Notes: generated by a model from the sequence alone, not told the origin. A DNA stretch of 64,000 bases from Nitrospinaceae bacterium (GCA_028278405.1 JANQEK010000022.1:118548-182547); one strand, 5' to 3'; shown: positions 34,412 to 44,013, counted from the stretch's first letter. Numbers and translations are program-made.

Positions 34412-34906
34412 ATGCTCAGCCGAATTATTAAAGTTCTGAAAGCCCTGAATTCCAATGAGGCCCCGTGGCAAATCAGCCTCGGAATTATTTTTGGTTCGAT
34501 TCTGGGGCTCACCCCCTTATTCAGTCTCCATAACCTGGTCATCCTGTTTCTGGCCCTGATCATCAATATGAATATCAGCATTATGGTGATCAGCTGCGCC
34601 CTATTCTCCCTGATCGCCTACGTCCTGGATCCTTTATTTCATCAAATAGGGTTTGCGGTACTAACTTCAGAAGGCCTGCATGAGTTCTGGACCCAGTTTT
34701 TCAGTTGTCCCGTATTTCTTATGGCAAACCTGAACAACACGATTGTCATGGGCAGCTTGATTGCCACTCTAGCCGCTGCGGCACCCTTGTTTTTCCTGTT
34801 CAACGTTCTAGTTGTAAAATACCGAAACGTTTACAATGCGTTCATCGGTAGGTTTCCCCTGTTAAAATTCCTGAAGGTTTTGGATCTATACGAGAAACAT
34901 TCATGA
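34412..34906 (+). CDS. TIGR03546-type membrane protein
   Basis: 164 residues, with a conserved start (LKALNSNEAPWQISLGIIFGSILGLTPLFSLHNLVILFLALIIN, shown here only as a description of the DUF2062-like helix pair) and about four membrane helices. It overlaps the following TIGR03545-type gene by 4 bases (ATGA). These two families are usually encoded side by side in Gram-negative bacteria; their function is unknown to me. Confidence 0.82.
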   Translation: MLSRIIKVLKALNSNEAPWQISLGIIFGSILGLTPLFSLHNLVILFLALIINMNISIMVISCALFSLIAYVLDPLFHQIGFAVLTSEGLHEFWTQFFSCPVFLMANLNNTIVMGSLIATLAAAAPLFFLFNVLVVKYRNVYNAFIGRFPLLKFLKVLDLYEKHS

Positions 34907-36693
34907 AATCTGCCGGGAAAAAATTCAGAGTTCAGGGAATCGCCGTTTTTGTAGTCGTCACAGGTCTGATTGCCGTATTTTTTGTTATGTTTTTGGACGG
35001 CATTATCAAAGACACCCTCGAGGATCAAGGTTCGCGCATAATGGAATCGCAGATCGATGTAGGTTCCCTGTCTACCTCCCTGCTCTCCCAAGCCGTGGAT
35101 ATTGGAAACCTTCAAATCGCAAATGCGGACAAACTGGAAGAAAATCTCGTGCAGTTCGGCCGTATCAAATTTGACTTTGATGGAGGCCGGGCCCTGTCCA
35201 AAAAAGTGATCATCGATGACATGACATTGGATGGTCTCCTCCTGAACCAGAAAAGAAGGGTCCCAGCGAAACCCTATAAGCCGGCGCGCGAAGAATCCGA
35301 AAAGAAATCTGAGGAGGACTCTTCGACTCCATTTGGTATTCCCCTCGATCTGGATTTTAAAAATCCCAAAGATATTATTAAGAATGAAAAACTCGAAACC
35401 CTCGAAGTCATCAAGAAAACGAAGGGTGATTTGAAAGCGTTAGAGGACAAATGGAAAGCCGAAATCGACAAAAACTTCAGCAAAAAAAGCCTGGCCCAAA
35501 TAAAGCAACGCATCAAAAATATTAAGACCAAAAGCAAGAATTTAAAAAGCCTTGAAGCCATCCAGTCATTCGCTGAGGAAATCGAAGCTCTGGACAAAGA
35601 TATCGAAGCCCGGATCGAAGCCATCCACAAATTTCAAAGAGAACTGGAAGCGGACATCCGAAAGGCTGAAAAACTTTTAGCCCATATCACGACTCTTCCT
35701 GAAAAAGATTTTGAGCGCTTGAAAAAGAAATACTCGCTGGACCTGACCGGTCAGACGGGGTTGATCAGCCAAATGGTATCGGGCCCTTTGAAAACCAAAA
35801 TTGACAAGGCGTGGGCTTATTACAAACAAATCAGTCCTTATTTAAAAAGTCCTTCTGACACCAAGCCGGAACCGAAAAAAATCGAACGCAGCAAAGGTCA
35901 ACTTATCAAGTTCCCCTCTCCCGACCCTTTCCCGGATTTTTTAATTCGACGGGCCAAACTGTCCATGAATGTATGGGAGCAGGATGTCAAGGGAAGCTTT
36001 GAGGGGTTGACCAGCGACCCTAAAAAATACGGCAAGCCGTTTGTCCTCAATTTTTCAGGAGACCAAACCGAAGCATTCAAGCAATTCAGTATGAAATTGA
36101 TGTTGGACCGGACTCGGGTCGAGGCGGCGGATTTCCTGGAAGCCAAAGTGGGCTCCCTGAAAATCAAACCCGTTCCACTTGGAAAACTGGCGGCTTTGTC
36201 TCAGGGGCTTGCGGATATCAATGGAACAATCAAAATTCAGAACGAGCAGAACCTGAAAGGAAACTTTACGGTTAAAGTGCACAGCGCTTCATTCACCCAG
36301 CCCGAAGCATCTGCGAATGAATTTTCCCGCATTGTTGGTAAGGTTCTCAAGTCAATCAATCGGTTTTACGTCAAGGCGGTAATCCGGGGAACTCCGGACC
36401 AATACACACTGGATGTAAAAACCGACCTGGACAAAATCCTGGAGAAATCCATCAGCAAAGTTTTTGACCAAAGAATAAAGAAATTCGAAAACGACCTGCA
36501 TAAGCTGATTGAATCCAAAACCGCCGGACCTTTATCAGAAGCGAATCATTCTGTGGCTGAACTGTTGAATTTGGAAAAAAACCTGAAAGCGGAAGAAGCG
36601 ACATCCAACGATCTGTTAGGCCAGACGGGTCCAGACACTTCACAGGGCAAAGATCCTGTCGGCAACCTTTTAAAAGAACTCCTGCCCTTCTAG
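34903..36693 (+). CDS. TIGR03545-type protein, AsmA-like, with long coiled coil
   Basis: 596 residues. One N-terminal membrane helix (about 10-32) is followed by a DUF748/AsmA-like start (IMESQIDVGSLSTSLLSQAVDIGNLQIANADKLEENLVQFGRIKFDFD in plain terms: a short beta domain of lipid-transfer type). A Lys/Glu-rich helical stretch then runs from about 115 to 290, consistent with a coiled coil, and a second beta-rich region lies at about 335-520. The layout suggests a periplasmic bridge protein; the family function is not established. Confidence 0.78.
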   Translation: MKSAGKKFRVQGIAVFVVVTGLIAVFFVMFLDGIIKDTLEDQGSRIMESQIDVGSLSTSLLSQAVDIGNLQIANADKLEENLVQFGRIKFDFDGGRALSKKVIIDDMTLDGLLLNQKRRVPAKPYKPAREESEKKSEEDSSTPFGIPLDLDFKNPKDIIKNEKLETLEVIKKTKGDLKALEDKWKAEIDKNFSKKSLAQIKQRIKNIKTKSKNLKSLEAIQSFAEEIEALDKDIEARIEAIHKFQRELEADIRKAEKLLAHITTLPEKDFERLKKKYSLDLTGQTGLISQMVSGPLKTKIDKAWAYYKQISPYLKSPSDTKPEPKKIERSKGQLIKFPSPDPFPDFLIRRAKLSMNVWEQDVKGSFEGLTSDPKKYGKPFVLNFSGDQTEAFKQFSMKLMLDRTRVEAADFLEAKVGSLKIKPVPLGKLAALSQGLADINGTIKIQNEQNLKGNFTVKVHSASFTQPEASANEFSRIVGKVLKSINRFYVKAVIRGTPDQYTLDVKTDLDKILEKSISKVFDQRIKKFENDLHKLIESKTAGPLSEANHSVAELLNLEKNLKAEEATSNDLLGQTGPDTSQGKDPVGNLLKELLPF

Positions 36694-36703
36694 CGTTCTG
36701 CGA

Positions 36704-37408
36704 TCAGGAATTCTCAGTAAACCGGTATCCTTTTTCACGCACGGTTACAATGTAACGCGGATTCTGCGGTTTCTTTTCGAAATATTTACGGAGGCGGGAA
36801 ATAAAATTATCAACGGTGCGTGTTTCAGTGTTGGGACTGTAACCCCAGACCTTTTCCAGCAGTTCTTCGCGGGTGACCACCTTACCGCGATTGGCGATCA
36901 ATAGATTCATCACTAATGTTTCCTTCGAAGTCAGATAAAATTCTCCATCGACTCCTTTGGCTTTACCCGTATTAAAATCCACCCACATGTTGCCGAACTC
37001 GAAATGCTCCAGATTACGGATAGGCTCCTGATACCAATCCTTGCGCCGCAGGATTCCTTTGACCCGCAGTAGAAGTTCCGGGAGATGGAAAGGTTTGGTG
37101 ATGTAATCATCGGCTCCTGCTTCCAGGCCGAGCGTACGGTCTTCGTCCGTGGTTTTTGCGGTCAGCATCAAGACGGGAAAGCGGATGTTGGTTTCACGGA
37201 CCTTCTTGATAACTTCAACGCCTCCCATTTTTGGAAGCATGAGATCAAGGATCATCATGTCGAAATCCTTCTTTCCCAGACAATCGAGCGCCGCAACTCC
37301 ATCTTCGGCCACGGTAACTTGATAACCTTCCTTTTCCAAGTTGTACGAAAGCCCCTTGGCAAGATGTTTCTCATCTTCCACCAGTAAAATTTTATTTTCT
37401 TTACTCAT
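36704..37408 (-). CDS. OmpR/PhoB-family response regulator
   Basis: 234 residues. The receiver domain has the acidic pair (VEDE), phosphoacceptor Asp in MMILDLMLPKMGG (about 54), Thr in LMLTAKT and Lys in YITKPF. The C-terminal winged helix carries TREELLEKVWGYSPNTETRTVDNFISRLRKYFE. It is the second gene of a kinase-regulator operon, 12 bases behind the kinase. A tract of direct repeats typical of this family's binding sites lies upstream of the kinase gene. Confidence 0.93.
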   Translation of the reverse strand: MSKENKILLVEDEKHLAKGLSYNLEKEGYQVTVAEDGVAALDCLGKKDFDMMILDLMLPKMGGVEVIKKVRETNIRFPVLMLTAKTTDEDRTLGLEAGADDYITKPFHLPELLLRVKGILRRKDWYQEPIRNLEHFEFGNMWVDFNTGKAKGVDGEFYLTSKETLVMNLLIANRGKVVTREELLEKVWGYSPNTETRTVDNFISRLRKYFEKKPQNPRYIVTVREKGYRFTENS

Positions 37409-37420
37409 GGTTTGTCAGAT

Positions 37421-38395
37421 TTAAACTTCAATATGGGATTCCAGGTTCACGCCGTTCATGGGCAAAGACACAGTAAAAGTCGTGCCTTTACCCCGACCCT
37501 CGCTGCTTGCTTTGATTTTACCCTTATGATTTTTCACAATTTCCCGGGTAAGGTACAGGCCCAAACCGGCCCCTTCGATATTCTGCGTCTCTTTGTTTTG
37601 TACACGATAAAACTTTCCAAATACTTTTTTGCAATCTTTATCGCTCAACCCGATTCCGGAGTCGATAATTTCAATATCACAAAACTTTCCATTCTCCTTT
37701 ACCCGAATGGTGATCGAACCGCCTTCAGCTGAATATCGCAATGCATTCCCGATAAGATTGTTGAATACCATCTTCATCGCCCGCTTGTCCAACTGCAGTG
37801 GAGGACACTCTTGAACCTCAAGCTTGGCTTCTATCTTCTTTTCGGCAAACCGCCGCTGATGACCCTCCATCACTTCATTTAAAAACGGCTTCAACTCTAC
37901 TGATTGAAAATGCAGCTTCAGACCTTTGGGGTCAGCTCCGCTGGCTTCCAGGATATTATCGATCAAACCGGAAAGACGCTCGGTGTCGGTCAGCATGATA
38001 TCTACAAAATCCCTGGCTTCCTCCGGTGATACCTTTTGAAGTTTCATAGTTTCCAAATAGAGTTGAATTGACGCCAATGGAGATTTCAATTCGTGCGATA
38101 CACTGGAAACAAAATTGCTCTGTAAGCGGTTCAATCGGGCCTGCTTGCCCCAGAACACGAAAATCAGGAGCACCCCTCCCAGAATGACCATCATTAAAAA
38201 ACAGCCTTCAAGCAGGATCACCCAGTTCAAGTCAGCATCGAACAATCCCGGCTGGATGCTCTTGGCAAACTCCTCAAAATCCCGCCGGTTTTTGATGTAC
38301 CAGTTGATCCAAATGCCCATCAAAATGATCCAGGCAATCTGGACCCCGATAAACACAAAAATCGGGTGAAATATGGTTCGAAGTTTGTTCATCAT
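37421..38395 (-). CDS. Membrane sensor histidine kinase
   Basis: 324 residues. Two membrane helices (about 10-32 and 57-82) enclose a very short extracytoplasmic loop, so the input is probably sensed in or near the membrane. The HisKA motif is SSVSHELKSPLASIQLYLETM, with N box NNLIGNALRYS, G1 DSGIGL and G2 GAGLGLYL. No HAMP or PAS domain is visible. Divergence from a desaturase gene suggests a link to membrane fluidity, analogous to DesK-like systems; this is inference. Confidence 0.92.
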   Translation of the reverse strand: MMNKLRTIFHPIFVFIGVQIAWIILMGIWINWYIKNRRDFEEFAKSIQPGLFDADLNWVILLEGCFLMMVILGGVLLIFVFWGKQARLNRLQSNFVSSVSHELKSPLASIQLYLETMKLQKVSPEEARDFVDIMLTDTERLSGLIDNILEASGADPKGLKLHFQSVELKPFLNEVMEGHQRRFAEKKIEAKLEVQECPPLQLDKRAMKMVFNNLIGNALRYSAEGGSITIRVKENGKFCDIEIIDSGIGLSDKDCKKVFGKFYRVQNKETQNIEGAGLGLYLTREIVKNHKGKIKASSEGRGKGTTFTVSLPMNGVNLESHIEV

Positions 38396-38435
38396 GGCCG
38401 ATTCCTCAGAAAATGCGCCCTGCAGACCATTTTAC

Positions 38436-38464
38436 ATTATAACCCATTGAAAAATAGGCACTAA
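38436..38464 (-). promoter_or_regulatory. Putative promoter of the kinase-regulator operon
   Basis: On the minus strand TATAAT (38436-38441) lies 17 bases from TTAGTG (38459-38464), about 40 bases before the kinase start. The -10 is perfect and the -35 poor, as for activator-dependent promoters. Confidence 0.4.
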
Positions 38465-38488
38465 TCAAGGCTGTGGAGCCTTGGAATG

Positions 38489-38515
38489 TTACATAAGTTT
38501 TACATGAGGAAACAT
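38489..38515. promoter_or_regulatory. Direct repeats, probable response-regulator binding site
   Basis: TTACAT at 38489 and 38500, and AAACAT at 38510, repeat at 11 and 10 bases, i.e. once per helical turn, between the divergent kinase and desaturase genes. A further TTACAT lies at 38432. Tandem half-sites with this spacing are typical of OmpR/PhoB-family regulators. Confidence 0.5.
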
Positions 38516-38584
38516 AAAGTAAATGTACCCTAATACAAGATATAGAGTACCAATTTATTGAAAGATTTAAAAGAAAGGTGCCCC

Positions 38585-39472
38585 ATGGGTCAAATACAGT
38601 CGCTACCTCAAAAATATCGAATGGCTTACGTGAATGTTATCGGTTTTATTGTCATTCATCTTGTGGCTTTAACCGCAGTATTTTTGCCGGAGTACACTTT
38701 CTCCTGGAGCGCTGTTGGAGTCATGCTACTCCTGGTATGGATGACCGGATCATTGGGGATTTGCCTGGGCTTTCATCGCTACCTGACCCACAGAAGCTTT
38801 GACCTTCCCAAATGGCTGGCCAATTTTTTCGTTCTGATGGGAACTCTGGCGATGCAGGCCACTCCCATTACCTGGGTCGGTCAGCATAGAATGCACCACG
38901 CCAATTCGGATACCGATAAAGATCCCTACAACGCCCGCCGAGGACTCTGGTGGTCTCATCTCGGGTGGTCTTTTTATAAAACCCATGACTTTGATGACAA
39001 ACGGAAACTCCTGGAATACACCAAGGATTTCTCCGACGATAAGTTCTATCGATTCCTGAGCGATTATATGATCCCCATTCAAGTCGTGCTCGGAGTGGTG
39101 CTTTACCTGCTGGGCGGAATTCCCTGGGTCGTTTGGGGTATCTTTGTTCGTTTGGCGATCGTTTATCAGCAAACCATGTCAGTTAACAGCGCCGCCCACA
39201 AATGGGGATATAAAAATTTCGAAACCGACGATCTGGCTACCAATTGCTGGTGGGTCGGCATTATCGCCTGGGGCGAAGGCTGGCATAATAATCATCACGC
39301 CTTTCCGAAATCTGCGCGCCATGGGTTGAGACCCTGGGAGATCGACACCACGTGGATGGTTATCCGCGGACTCAATTCACTCGGGCTCGCCACGAATCTC
39401 CAAATCGCCACTATGGAACGCGATGGCTCAGCCGGTTACTTTACGGGCAAAGTGACGAAAGAAGCTGCGTAA
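38585..39472 (+). CDS. Acyl-CoA desaturase (delta-9 type membrane fatty acid desaturase)
   Basis: 295 residues from the ATG at 38585 (AAGAAAGG upstream); an in-frame TTG 27 bases earlier is less likely. The three histidine boxes are present: HRYLTH, QHRMHH and HNNHH, within four membrane helices. These enzymes introduce a double bond in acyl chains with O2 and reduced ferredoxin or cytochrome. The gene faces away from a two-component operon and likely responds to it. Confidence 0.93.
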   Translation: MGQIQSLPQKYRMAYVNVIGFIVIHLVALTAVFLPEYTFSWSAVGVMLLLVWMTGSLGICLGFHRYLTHRSFDLPKWLANFFVLMGTLAMQATPITWVGQHRMHHANSDTDKDPYNARRGLWWSHLGWSFYKTHDFDDKRKLLEYTKDFSDDKFYRFLSDYMIPIQVVLGVVLYLLGGIPWVVWGIFVRLAIVYQQTMSVNSAAHKWGYKNFETDDLATNCWWVGIIAWGEGWHNNHHAFPKSARHGLRPWEIDTTWMVIRGLNSLGLATNLQIATMERDGSAGYFTGKVTKEAA

Positions 39473-39492
39473 ACCGTTTGAAATTTTAAGAG

Positions 39493-40176
39493 TCACCCGC
39501 TGATCCCCCGGACTCCTTCCAGCCGGGAGATCTCCATCAGCAAATTCTCCTGACTTTCTCCCTTTCTATAGGTCAACACAAAATCCAACTGGACTTCATG
39601 GTTGATCTGGTCTACCCGATAACGGGTTTCCTGGATTAGGAATTTACTGTCATGGATAAGCTCCGTACAACGGTCCTTGATCGATCTGTATTTTTCGAGA
39701 TCCATCCGGATCGATAGTTCTCTGTAATTTTCCACTGACATCCAGTTTTCTACATAACGGAAAAAGACCAACATAATGAACACCAACAGGGTTCCCCAAA
39801 GCGCCAGAGGGAACAATCCCTTGCCGATGATAATTCCCAGCCCGGCAACAAACCAGATGCAACCTGCCGTAGTCAGTCCGCGCACCATGTTTTCTTCCCG
39901 CATGATGGCTCCGGCACCTAAAAAACCAATCCCGGTAATGATCCCGGCGGCCATGCGATTGGGATCAAATACCGTTCCCGGATCGAAATGATTCTGGTAA
40001 TATTCGGATCCCACGATCAACATCGTGGCTCCCAGACAAACTACGATGTGAGTCCGAAACCCAGCGGGCCTCCCGTGCATCTCCCGCTCCATACCAATTA
40101 CGCCTCCCAGCAATACCGCTAGAATCAAACGAGTCAGAACTGAAGACTCGATCAGCCAACTGAATTCAAAATCCAC
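39493..40176 (-). CDS. MgtC/SapB-family membrane protein
   Basis: 227 residues. The MgtC core (RLILAVLLGGVIGMEREMHGRPAGFRTHIVVCLGATMLIVGSEY) and GAGAIMREENMVRGLTTAGCIWF segments lie in about four to five membrane helices, followed by a C-terminal ACT-like domain of about 80 residues. MgtC proteins affect ATP synthase, magnesium or phosphate homeostasis. The gene sits 25 bases downstream of the DUF2797 gene on the same strand. Confidence 0.9.
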   Translation of the reverse strand: MDFEFSWLIESSVLTRLILAVLLGGVIGMEREMHGRPAGFRTHIVVCLGATMLIVGSEYYQNHFDPGTVFDPNRMAAGIITGIGFLGAGAIMREENMVRGLTTAGCIWFVAGLGIIIGKGLFPLALWGTLLVFIMLVFFRYVENWMSVENYRELSIRMDLEKYRSIKDRCTELIHDSKFLIQETRYRVDQINHEVQLDFVLTYRKGESQENLLMEISRLEGVRGISG

Positions 40177-40201
40177 AGAACCCCCTTAACTAGATCTAAT
40201 T

Positions 40202-40999
40202 TTAATTGAACGTTTCAAACTCCACATGGTACCCGGCATACTTTCTAAGATTGATAACCCGGTGTTCGAATATCAAATACTGGCCCTTGATACCCGTCAA
40301 GCGGTCACGAAGTTGAGGCTCTTTGTCCAGATTATGGCTTACAATTTTGGCAGGGACCGCCTCGACCGGGTAGTGTAGTTCCTGTACGACTTCATTCTCC
40401 AGAAAATACTGTTTCAGGTCTTTAGGAATCCATTCACTGACCTTTTCCCGCTGTTCCTGCAAATCCACCGATGATACTTCTCCCTTGAGCATTTTTCGCC
40501 AGTTGGTCTTGTCCGCCATATGTTTGGCCAAAGCCACTTCAATCAATCCGGACAACTTTCGCTCCGGAGTGCGGGCAATCACCAGACCCTGTACTGCTCC
40601 CTGGTCGATCCAGCGTGAGGGAATATTCCAATTTCGAGTCACACCCACTTTGACCCCGGAAGTCAGCGACAGATATACCAGATGGTCGACCTTGCAGTAT
40701 TTCTTGAAAAATTCCCGATCCTGTTCATTGCCAAATTCATGCTCACACGTTTCCGGACGAACGGCGCACATCGCATTTTCCGGAAGGTCGCGGGCACATG
40801 GGAAACAATATCCCTGATCATAAGTTTTTTTGATCGATCGGCCACACTTAATGCAGGTGATTTTATTCAAAAACTTTAAGGACATTTCCTGACCAACCGC
40901 CGAATTCACCGGTACCGGTTTGTCGTCCAGGCTCAGGAAATATTCAATAGGGTCTGCATCCTCATGAGTCATTTTACGGAGCTGCCCAGACACTTTCAT
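40202..40999 (-). CDS. DUF2797 protein with zinc-binding Cys cluster
   Basis: 265 residues. Two Cys pairs (CIKCGRS and CFPCARD, about 49-73) plus CAVRPETCEHEFG form a zinc-binding region; the second half has the family pattern YLSLTSGVKVGVTRNWNIPSRWIDQGA, which recalls GIY-YIG-like folds. The family is widespread and uncharacterised. It probably shares an operon with the MgtC gene downstream. Confidence 0.8.
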   Translation of the reverse strand: MKVSGQLRKMTHEDADPIEYFLSLDDKPVPVNSAVGQEMSLKFLNKITCIKCGRSIKKTYDQGYCFPCARDLPENAMCAVRPETCEHEFGNEQDREFFKKYCKVDHLVYLSLTSGVKVGVTRNWNIPSRWIDQGAVQGLVIARTPERKLSGLIEVALAKHMADKTNWRKMLKGEVSSVDLQEQREKVSEWIPKDLKQYFLENEVVQELHYPVEAVPAKIVSHNLDKEPQLRDRLTGIKGQYLIFEHRVINLRKYAGYHVEFETFN

Positions 41000-41160
41000 T
41001 GTGTTCTCTATTATGTAAGATGGGAAAAGACTCCGGGTTATTCCACCAGAAGTTTATAAATTACAAAGTTCAAATCCATTTGCATTATATCATTGCCCTT
41101 AAATGGACAGCGGCAAGAACTCATTCAATGGAACGGGTGAATTAATTCAACGCAGCGCGC

Positions 41161-42411
41161 TCAGGGTAAGAAAAGAGTAAATGCTTTATAAAACAACATG
41201 GCAAGAACGGCGGTGAATGGAACCGTGGCAAACCAGGAGAGAACAATCTTTTTAATGATAGCGAGGTTCAAGCTGGCCAACCCGCGGGCCATCCCCACGC
41301 CGATCACTGAACCCACCAGGGTGTGAGTGGTTGAAATCGGCAGGCCCATCTTGGAACAGACCAAAACCACCGTCGCGGCGGCGAACTCTGCCGAGAAACC
41401 GCGGGACGGTGTGATTTCAGTAATCCTTTTACCCACTGTCTCCATGACGCGCACTCCCCAAATCAATAACCCGATCACGATACAGGTCCCTCCCATAGTC
41501 AGTATCCAAAGCGGCATTTGTACCTTCATTTCAACACTTCCATTTTTCAAAATGGAAACCACTGCGGCCAACGGACCCACGGCATTGGCCACATCATTGG
41601 CGCCATGGGCGAACGCTACGTAGAAGGCTGTGATTACCTGAAGAAATTTGAAGATATGCTCGGTGGAAACAAACTGTTGACTCATGTCCGATACAGAAAC
41701 ATCTTTGACTTTCTGTACCAGAACTTTGGCAATGACAAACGTAATAGCCCCTACGATCAACGCAATGACCATGGCATTCTGGAAATCCAGATGCAGTTTC
41801 AGGTTTTTGAGCCCTTTGTACACCATGGAATTCGCAAGGATCACAAACACCACGAACACCATAAAAGGCACCAGCTTTTTCGATTCTGCTACCGGATTTT
41901 GTTTATCGAGAATATAAACCGTGATAAACCGAAAGACTCCGTAAGCCACCAATCCACCCATCAACGGGGACACGATCCAACTCATAACAACAGATCCCAC
42001 TTTTCCCCAGTTGACGGCATCCCCACCGCCTGCAATGAATCCGAATCCGACCACAGCACCGACAATCGAATGGGTCGTAGAAACCGGCCAACCCAGAAAA
42101 CTGGCTATGTGCAACCAGATGGAAGCCGCGACCAAGGCTGAGATCATTCCATAAACTAGATGCATCGGCGTATCGCCAAACACATTGGGGTCGACCATAC
42201 CCTTGCGCACGGTGTCAGACACATGCCCACCGACAAACACTGCGCCGGCAAACTCAGCCACCGCGGCAATCACAACGGCTTGACGGAAAGTCAGAGATTT
42301 GGCTCCAACACTGGTTCCCATGGCATTGGCCACATCATTGGCGCCAATGTTACAAGCCATATAAACGCAGGCAAGGATACCAAACCAAAGAAGGATGGTT
42401 GCTAAATCCAA
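41161..42411 (-). CDS. pit: Low-affinity inorganic phosphate transporter, Pit family
   Basis: 416 residues, about ten membrane helices. The duplicated PHO-4 signatures are visible: CNIGANDVANAMGTSVGAKSLTF near the N-terminus and AHGANDVANAVGPLAAVVSI in the second half; PVSTTHSIVGAVVGFG and PISTTHTLVGSVIGVG likewise. It imports metal-phosphate with protons or sodium. It follows the DUF47 gene by 43 bases on the same strand, the common arrangement. Confidence 0.94.
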   Translation of the reverse strand: MDLATILLWFGILACVYMACNIGANDVANAMGTSVGAKSLTFRQAVVIAAVAEFAGAVFVGGHVSDTVRKGMVDPNVFGDTPMHLVYGMISALVAASIWLHIASFLGWPVSTTHSIVGAVVGFGFIAGGGDAVNWGKVGSVVMSWIVSPLMGGLVAYGVFRFITVYILDKQNPVAESKKLVPFMVFVVFVILANSMVYKGLKNLKLHLDFQNAMVIALIVGAITFVIAKVLVQKVKDVSVSDMSQQFVSTEHIFKFLQVITAFYVAFAHGANDVANAVGPLAAVVSILKNGSVEMKVQMPLWILTMGGTCIVIGLLIWGVRVMETVGKRITEITPSRGFSAEFAAATVVLVCSKMGLPISTTHTLVGSVIGVGMARGLASLNLAIIKKIVLSWFATVPFTAVLAMLFYKAFTLFLP

Positions 42412-42454
42412 AGGGATCTCCAGGTAAAGATTCGCAGGACCCGGAAGAGGTCAG

Positions 42455-43126
42455 TTATTTGGCAAGAAAAATTCTAAGGGTTTTACCAATCTGTTCGGAC
42501 TTGTCAGCCACGGCCCCCAACTTTTTACTCACTTCATTCCAAAGCAACAAGTCAGCTGAGGACAGGGAATCATCCAGCGAAAACAGCTTCTGGGCAAGGA
42601 CAAACTGCTTTTTATCCGCCTCCCATTCGTAGGTCGCCAGTTGATGACAGGCTTTTTCAACTTTTTCGGCTTCCACCCCTCCGAACGAAGCTTCTAAAAG
42701 ATTTTCAAGTTCATGGATCAAGTCGCAAGCGCTGGAGGCACTCATGACCACATGATCGACCAAGTCATTCAGTGGTTCTTTGAGGTCGTCTGGATTCGCT
42801 AATTGACGAATACGGAGAATAACCGCCAAATCCTCCGTGGAATCGGCAATATCATCCTGGGCTGACAACAATTGCATGAAATCACGTTTATCAACAGCCA
42901 GAAAAATACTTTGCGGTAAATGATCTCGGATGTCATTTTTGATTTTATCCGCGTCGTATTCCAATTGAATGATCTTTTCGGAAATCTGCTGGACCTTTTT
43001 GTAATCTCCGGAAAGCTGGGCATCAAATAAGGGTTTGATCTGGTCGACGCAAGTGCGCACCTTGTCGATATGGCTCGTCAACGGTTTAAAGGGCGATTTG
43101 GCGAACATTGAAAAGATCGATCTCAT
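42455..43126 (-). CDS. DUF47/TIGR00153-type PhoU-like protein
   Basis: 223 residues from the ATG at 43126 (GAAGGA ribosome site; the longer frame adds 14 codons without need). It begins MRSIFSMFAKSPFKPLTSHIDKV and is all-helical, with PhoU-like E/D-rich repeats (KRDFMQLLSAQDDIADSTED, YEWEADKKQF) that bind metal clusters. It probably regulates the Pit transporter encoded next. Confidence 0.9.
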   Translation of the reverse strand: MRSIFSMFAKSPFKPLTSHIDKVRTCVDQIKPLFDAQLSGDYKKVQQISEKIIQLEYDADKIKNDIRDHLPQSIFLAVDKRDFMQLLSAQDDIADSTEDLAVILRIRQLANPDDLKEPLNDLVDHVVMSASSACDLIHELENLLEASFGGVEAEKVEKACHQLATYEWEADKKQFVLAQKLFSLDDSLSSADLLLWNEVSKKLGAVADKSEQIGKTLRIFLAK

Positions 43127-43276
43127 AGTTTTTCCTTCAAATGTATTAAGGGAAAATAACCTCAGCAAGAATTAGCGCCAGGTTATTGAAAAATCCCGTC
43201 ACCTTCCCAGTAAGCACCCGGAAGATTTTATGAATGCTTTGTAACATGATGCTGGGGTCAAATGCAAACCGCCACT

Positions 43277-43993
43277 TTAACCCATCATCATGCGCCATTC
43301 CGCCAGACTGCTGATTTGCAGATAGGAATTGGATTCGCGGACTTCGCCCATGGGAGCCGAACCGTTGCCACCGTAGTTGTGACCGGGATACAGGATAACT
43401 TCATTTTGAATTTTTGAAAGACGCTGCGTCAGGGTATGGTACATCACCTCGCTGTCTCCTCCCGGAAGATCCACCCGTCCGCAACCCTGCAGAAACAGGG
43501 TATCGCCTGCCACCAGATAATCTCCGACCCTGAAGCATTGGGAGCCGGGCGTGTGTCCGGGCGTATGTAGAAAAGAAATGTCGACGGACCCTACCTTCAT
43601 TCGTTCTTCGCTATCCACCTGTGTCATATCGGAAAGGGACACACCGGTGACCTGACGCAAACCATCCGCTTCGTGTTTGTTCACGTAAATGGGAACCGGA
43701 TGCTTTTCCATCAATTGCGGCAGACCCAGGATATCCAGTCCGAAAATCTGTCCGCCGACATGGTCCGGATGATAGTGTGTCACCAAAGCCCCGGTAAGTT
43801 TCATCCCTTCCGCCTCGATGATTTTCAGGAGACCTTCGACATCCCATGCGGGGTCGACCACCACGCACTCCCGCGTTTCCCGGTCGCCGATCAAGTAAAT
43901 GAAATTGGCCATGGAGCGGGCCGATGGATCGGCCTGGCCGACATCCACCCCGCATAGTAGTTGCTTGAAGTAAAGAGGGTTTGTTTCCGTCAT
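43277..43993 (-). CDS. Glyoxalase II-like metallo-beta-lactamase-fold hydrolase
   Basis: 238 residues. Metal motifs are VTHYHPDHVGG (HxHxDH), LHTPGHTPGSQCF and AGDTLFLQGCGRVDLPGGD, with the last His in LYPGHNYGG. The GCGRVDLPGGD loop is as in hydroxyacylglutathione hydrolases and persulfide dioxygenases (ETHE1). Which of the two reactions applies cannot be decided. It lies 20 bases downstream of the nuclease gene on the same strand. Confidence 0.87.
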   Translation of the reverse strand: MTETNPLYFKQLLCGVDVGQADPSARSMANFIYLIGDRETRECVVVDPAWDVEGLLKIIEAEGMKLTGALVTHYHPDHVGGQIFGLDILGLPQLMEKHPVPIYVNKHEADGLRQVTGVSLSDMTQVDSEERMKVGSVDISFLHTPGHTPGSQCFRVGDYLVAGDTLFLQGCGRVDLPGGDSEVMYHTLTQRLSKIQNEVILYPGHNYGGNGSAPMGEVRESNSYLQISSLAEWRMMMG

Positions 43994-44013
43994 GGTTTCC
44001 TTTCCATAGAGAT

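Noticed and set aside
41518..42141. 207-codon + strand frame opposite the phosphate transporter gene
   Set aside because: His-rich translation is the reverse of membrane-helix codons; the Pit gene on the other strand is certain.
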